Assembly (NCBI GenBank): GCA_016928395.1 | Contig: JAFGKV010000238.1 | Span: 20,341 to 84,340, forward strand | Length of the DNA: 64,000 nucleotides | Reading direction: 5' to 3' | Source: Candidatus Fermentibacterota bacterium | GTDB taxonomy: Bacteria; JAFGKV01 | The notes under the pieces: model-generated | Seen by the model: only the letters and a program-made list of their open reading frames with translations | Told to the model about the DNA's origin: nothing | Database searches by the model: none | In this document: positions 63,001 to 64,000 of the stretch, in pieces | Position numbering within the stretch: the stretch's first letter is position 1 | Layout of the letters: each line of letters begins with the position of its first letter | Program-made: the position numbers and the translations under genes

Positions 63001-64000
63001 CACAAGCCCGGCGTGTGATCGAGTCTATCGAGGAGAAGAAACTCGAGGTCAAGCGGCAGGAACTCCAAACCGTCATCGAGGGCGCGAAGGCGAATCTAGA
63101 GAATGCCGTGAAGGAAGGGGCCGAGAAGTACGTACCCTCTCTGTTGGAGGAGGCTCGGAACTCTCTGGCTCTGCTTCAGACTGCATACGATGAAGCCAAG
63201 TATGACGATGGCCTTGCACTCAAGGGACAGCTTGTGGAACTGGTGCGACAGACGCGTCAGGAATCCGAGCAGAGGCGTCTCCGGGAGGAGAGGACTAGGA
63301 ATCGCTGCCAGCAGTTGCTGGGTACAGCCAAGGATCTCGTGTCTCAGTCGGAAGCCTTGGAGGCATCGCGGTACGCGGGTGCCCAGTTGAAGCAGGTGAG
63401 AGGGCAGATCGAGGACGTAACTCATCATCTCGATGAGGATAAGGTAGAGGAGGCGGAAACACTCGCTCAGGCAACGCTTTCCATGGCTGAGAATCTCTTG
63501 GCTGCCACGCAGGAGGAACGCGGCGCCGAGATGAAGCGCACACTCCAGGGCTATGTCGAGACTCTCTCCGAGATGCTCAGCCTTACTCTGGAAACAGGCG
63601 GCCGTCGATACGCACCCGAGAAGGTGCAGCGCGCGGAGGCTCAACTGGGAGAGATTCGGCAGAGCCTCGAATCTGGTGAGTATGAAGCTGGCCTCGAGGG
63701 AGCGGAGCCTCTGGAGGCTCTGCTGGTGCAGCTCCAGGACGAGACTGAGACCAAGCGGAAGGAAGAAGAGGAGCTGCGTCGAACAACCCGAGCGGCGCTG
63801 GACCGTTCCGAGGAACTTCTCGGTGAGGCCATAGCTATCGGTGCTGAGGAGTTCGCCGAGGAGTCTCTCAAGAACGTTCAGGCTCTCTTTAGCAGGGCTT
63901 CCGATGTCGGTCGAGGTGATGACACTCGGCGGGCCTTTGAGCTGTCACAGGGGGTTGTTGAACGGGCTGCCAAGTTGGTCGAGGAAGCGAGAGTACGGAA
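60084..64000 (+). CDS. MshEN domain + canonical DnaA-type AAA+ + 80-residue helical repeats, 3'-truncated by the window (cluster gene 4)
   Basis: Open to the right edge, at least 1305 aa. ATG 60084 follows AGGTGAG (60073-60079). The MshEN domain (about 5-140) has intact tandem motifs ([20 protein letters not shown] and [20 protein letters not shown], then [11 protein letters not shown]), so it may bind c-di-GMP. AAA+ (about 195-420): [17 protein letters not shown], Walker [17 protein letters not shown] near 227, Walker [21 protein letters not shown] near 289, sensor-1 TTSDRPP, arginine finger LRSRFEGG near 339, sensor-2 [13 protein letters not shown]. This is close to replication DnaA, yet instead of domain IV a charged helical array begins near 430 and continues to the edge. 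The first 330 bases use more AT-rich codons than the neighbours. Not the replication initiator. Confidence 0.88.
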   Translation, partial: MAKQQQQRLGDLLVEHKVITKKQLKQAHEEQSRDTEGRRLGRILIDLNFIGEETLISFLARQCGMPHLRLGDYEIDSEVIKYVSPELVTKYQAVPIDKLGKILTVAMVDPLDDEALDGLQKATGFVVKPIVCSEKDIEDAIDRYYGAGVLEASKESRRRAVAEASGRPTAEQEPVAIEESLDGLRPLKPYTFDEFVVGHANQFTYATAKAVAEAPAQDYNPLFIYSGVGLGKTHLVNAIGNHILARDPGSRVIYLSSERFTAELVSAIQRNDIKSFRRRYREVDVLLLDDIHFLAGKERAQEEFFHTFNELYNAHKQIVTTSDRPPKSMLTLEKRLRSRFEGGIITDIQPPEYETRLAILHKKMERMGQSVDQPVLELLAERITSNIRELEGALRGVIASAEAAGESITRRYAERVLDEILGETEAASRQREVEEEVAEIITKAKARLQDVVDAGVEAELPEGVENVRSQLEVANQALRSGDLNAARSAAMEARERAVALLREQEEGRKVRARERIESGLREKVGTLQQLIDQAAQVGVGEEVVQGFSSSLLNFEGEMARGGDPVPLEAEVGRLLKQVAKAIEEASMSSRAAEDSRSLDWEITGVQAEMDRLAAATQGRLGAQASEAERLLREAIGLVRAGKHTQARALVKQAKEIATALKAAGIEDAEEPQKLDADQAVKSAATAIERAKAEGAAQLAAQPLEEAEDLVINAEAMLEAEEFDEALAYALRAEEAALRASASAIEQRTAIKRQETEQNLAKAAELVALATESGAEEYSREDLDAITASQVEAKAAVEQDRVIEAFDLSQSLLRASQKLLNDTKARKTESLRKALADRLSRAEETIERARGRGAAKYCPSDLGDVEKLLGDGKKLLKAGQFEKGLEVSEEIPARVDALAQKTEQARDAEESLRKRSKETLREAESILQGALAAGALRYVLKTFQDAQVALARAVELVEGEDPQKAFQESQTVLSQARRVIESIEEKKLEVKRQELQTVIEGAKANLENAVKEGAEKYVPSLLEEARNSLALLQTAYDEAKYDDGLALKGQLVELVRQTRQESEQRRLREERTRNRCQQLLGTAKDLVSQSEALEASRYAGAQLKQVRGQIEDVTHHLDEDKVEEAETLAQATLSMAENLLAATQEERGAEMKRTLQGYVETLSEMLSLTLETGGRRYAPEKVQRAEAQLGEIRQSLESGEYEAGLEGAEPLEALLVQLQDETETKRKEEEELRRTTRAALDRSEELLGEAIAIGAEEFAEESLKNVQALFSRASDVGRGDDTRRAFELSQGVVERAAKLVEEARVR
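61446..64000 (+). repeat. Array of at least eleven ~80-residue helical repeats in cluster gene 4
   Basis: A landmark of the GAxxY type ([63 protein letters not shown]) recurs at residues 455, 538, 618, 694, 773, 852, 933, 1012, 1093, 1172 and 1253. Each is followed by L-x-x-A and a G-x-(Y/F)-x-x-A/G-L helix. The mean spacing is 80 residues (240 bases). The DNA copies are well diverged, so this is protein-level repetition resembling the DUF4398 type; similar units occur in gene 1 near residues 410, 511, 598 and 672. Confidence 0.8.

Noticed and set aside
54599-64000. Chromosomal replication origin suggested by several DnaA-like genes
   Set aside because: No domain IV, no dnaN/recF/gyrB neighbours, and no cluster of TTATCCACA-type boxes was seen.
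61446-64000. CRISPR or tandem DNA repeat suggested by 240-base periodicity
   Set aside because: Periodicity is at protein level; the DNA copies are too diverged and the frame is continuous.

Overview
The window is a GC-rich bacterial chromosome segment, gene-dense and without RNA genes, insertion sequences or CRISPR. The gene content points to a diderm of the FCB superphylum, probably one of the uncultured candidate-phylum lineages (Krumholzibacteriota, Eisenbacteria or Latescibacterota type) rather than a classical Bacteroidete. The evidence is a SprA-type type IX secretion (T9SS) translocon, secreted proteins with T9SS/FlgD-like C-terminal sorting domains, three gingipain-family (C25) proteins, FG-GAP and LVIVD surface proteins and lipoproteins. 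The phylum assignment is inference; there is no marker gene here that fixes it.

Layout. (1) 1-6557, plus strand: a class III adenylate cyclase (5' end outside the window) overlapping an MscS channel fused to a cyclic-nucleotide-binding domain, then an exported protein, an M48 metalloprotease, two small membrane proteins, a coiled-coil/TM protein and a small outer-membrane barrel. (2) 6920-25269, minus strand: a tightly packed run of 12 genes, apparently one operon of about 18 kb. It has two C25 proteins, a small phosphoesterase-like protein, a DJ-1/PfpI protein, PgsB-PgsC-PgsW (poly-gamma-glutamate-type polymer synthesis), an exported protein, a barrel protein, an LVIVD lipoprotein, an FG-GAP protein and a third C25-like protein with a sorting domain. 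(3) 25689-31236, plus: a phospholipase-D-like protein with an EF-hand, then a DtxR-type regulator with feoA, feoB and a FeoB-associated Cys-rich protein. (4) 31766-39885, plus: a GAF/PP2C phosphatase and a glycan block (GT2, dolichol-phosphate-mannose-synthase-like, a membrane spermidine-synthase-like protein, a second coiled-coil/TM protein, a polyprenyl-glycosylphosphotransferase). (5) 40054-41501, minus: a DUF362 Tat protein and a small lipoprotein. (6) 41660-64000, plus: histidine kinase, response regulator, FHA protein, SprA, a T9SS cargo, a small TM protein, a tandem-duplicated pilin-like protein, a prepilin peptidase, and four consecutive MshEN-DnaA-like genes, the last running off the window.

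The most striking part is 54599-64000. Four adjacent, overlapping or nearly overlapping genes each start with a GspE_N/MshEN-type domain (the c-di-GMP-binding N-terminus of type IV pilus/T2SS ATPases). In place of the PilB/GspE motor each continues into DnaA-domain-III-type AAA+ modules, one of them degenerate. None carries the DnaA DNA-binding domain IV. The first and last proteins also carry helical repeats of a shared type; the last has at least eleven at a near-exact 80-residue period. With a pilin-like substrate and a prepilin peptidase directly upstream and SprA a little further up, this looks like an undescribed c-di-GMP-responsive AAA+ assembly tied to the cell envelope or to appendages. 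The function is inference; the architecture is read directly from the sequence.
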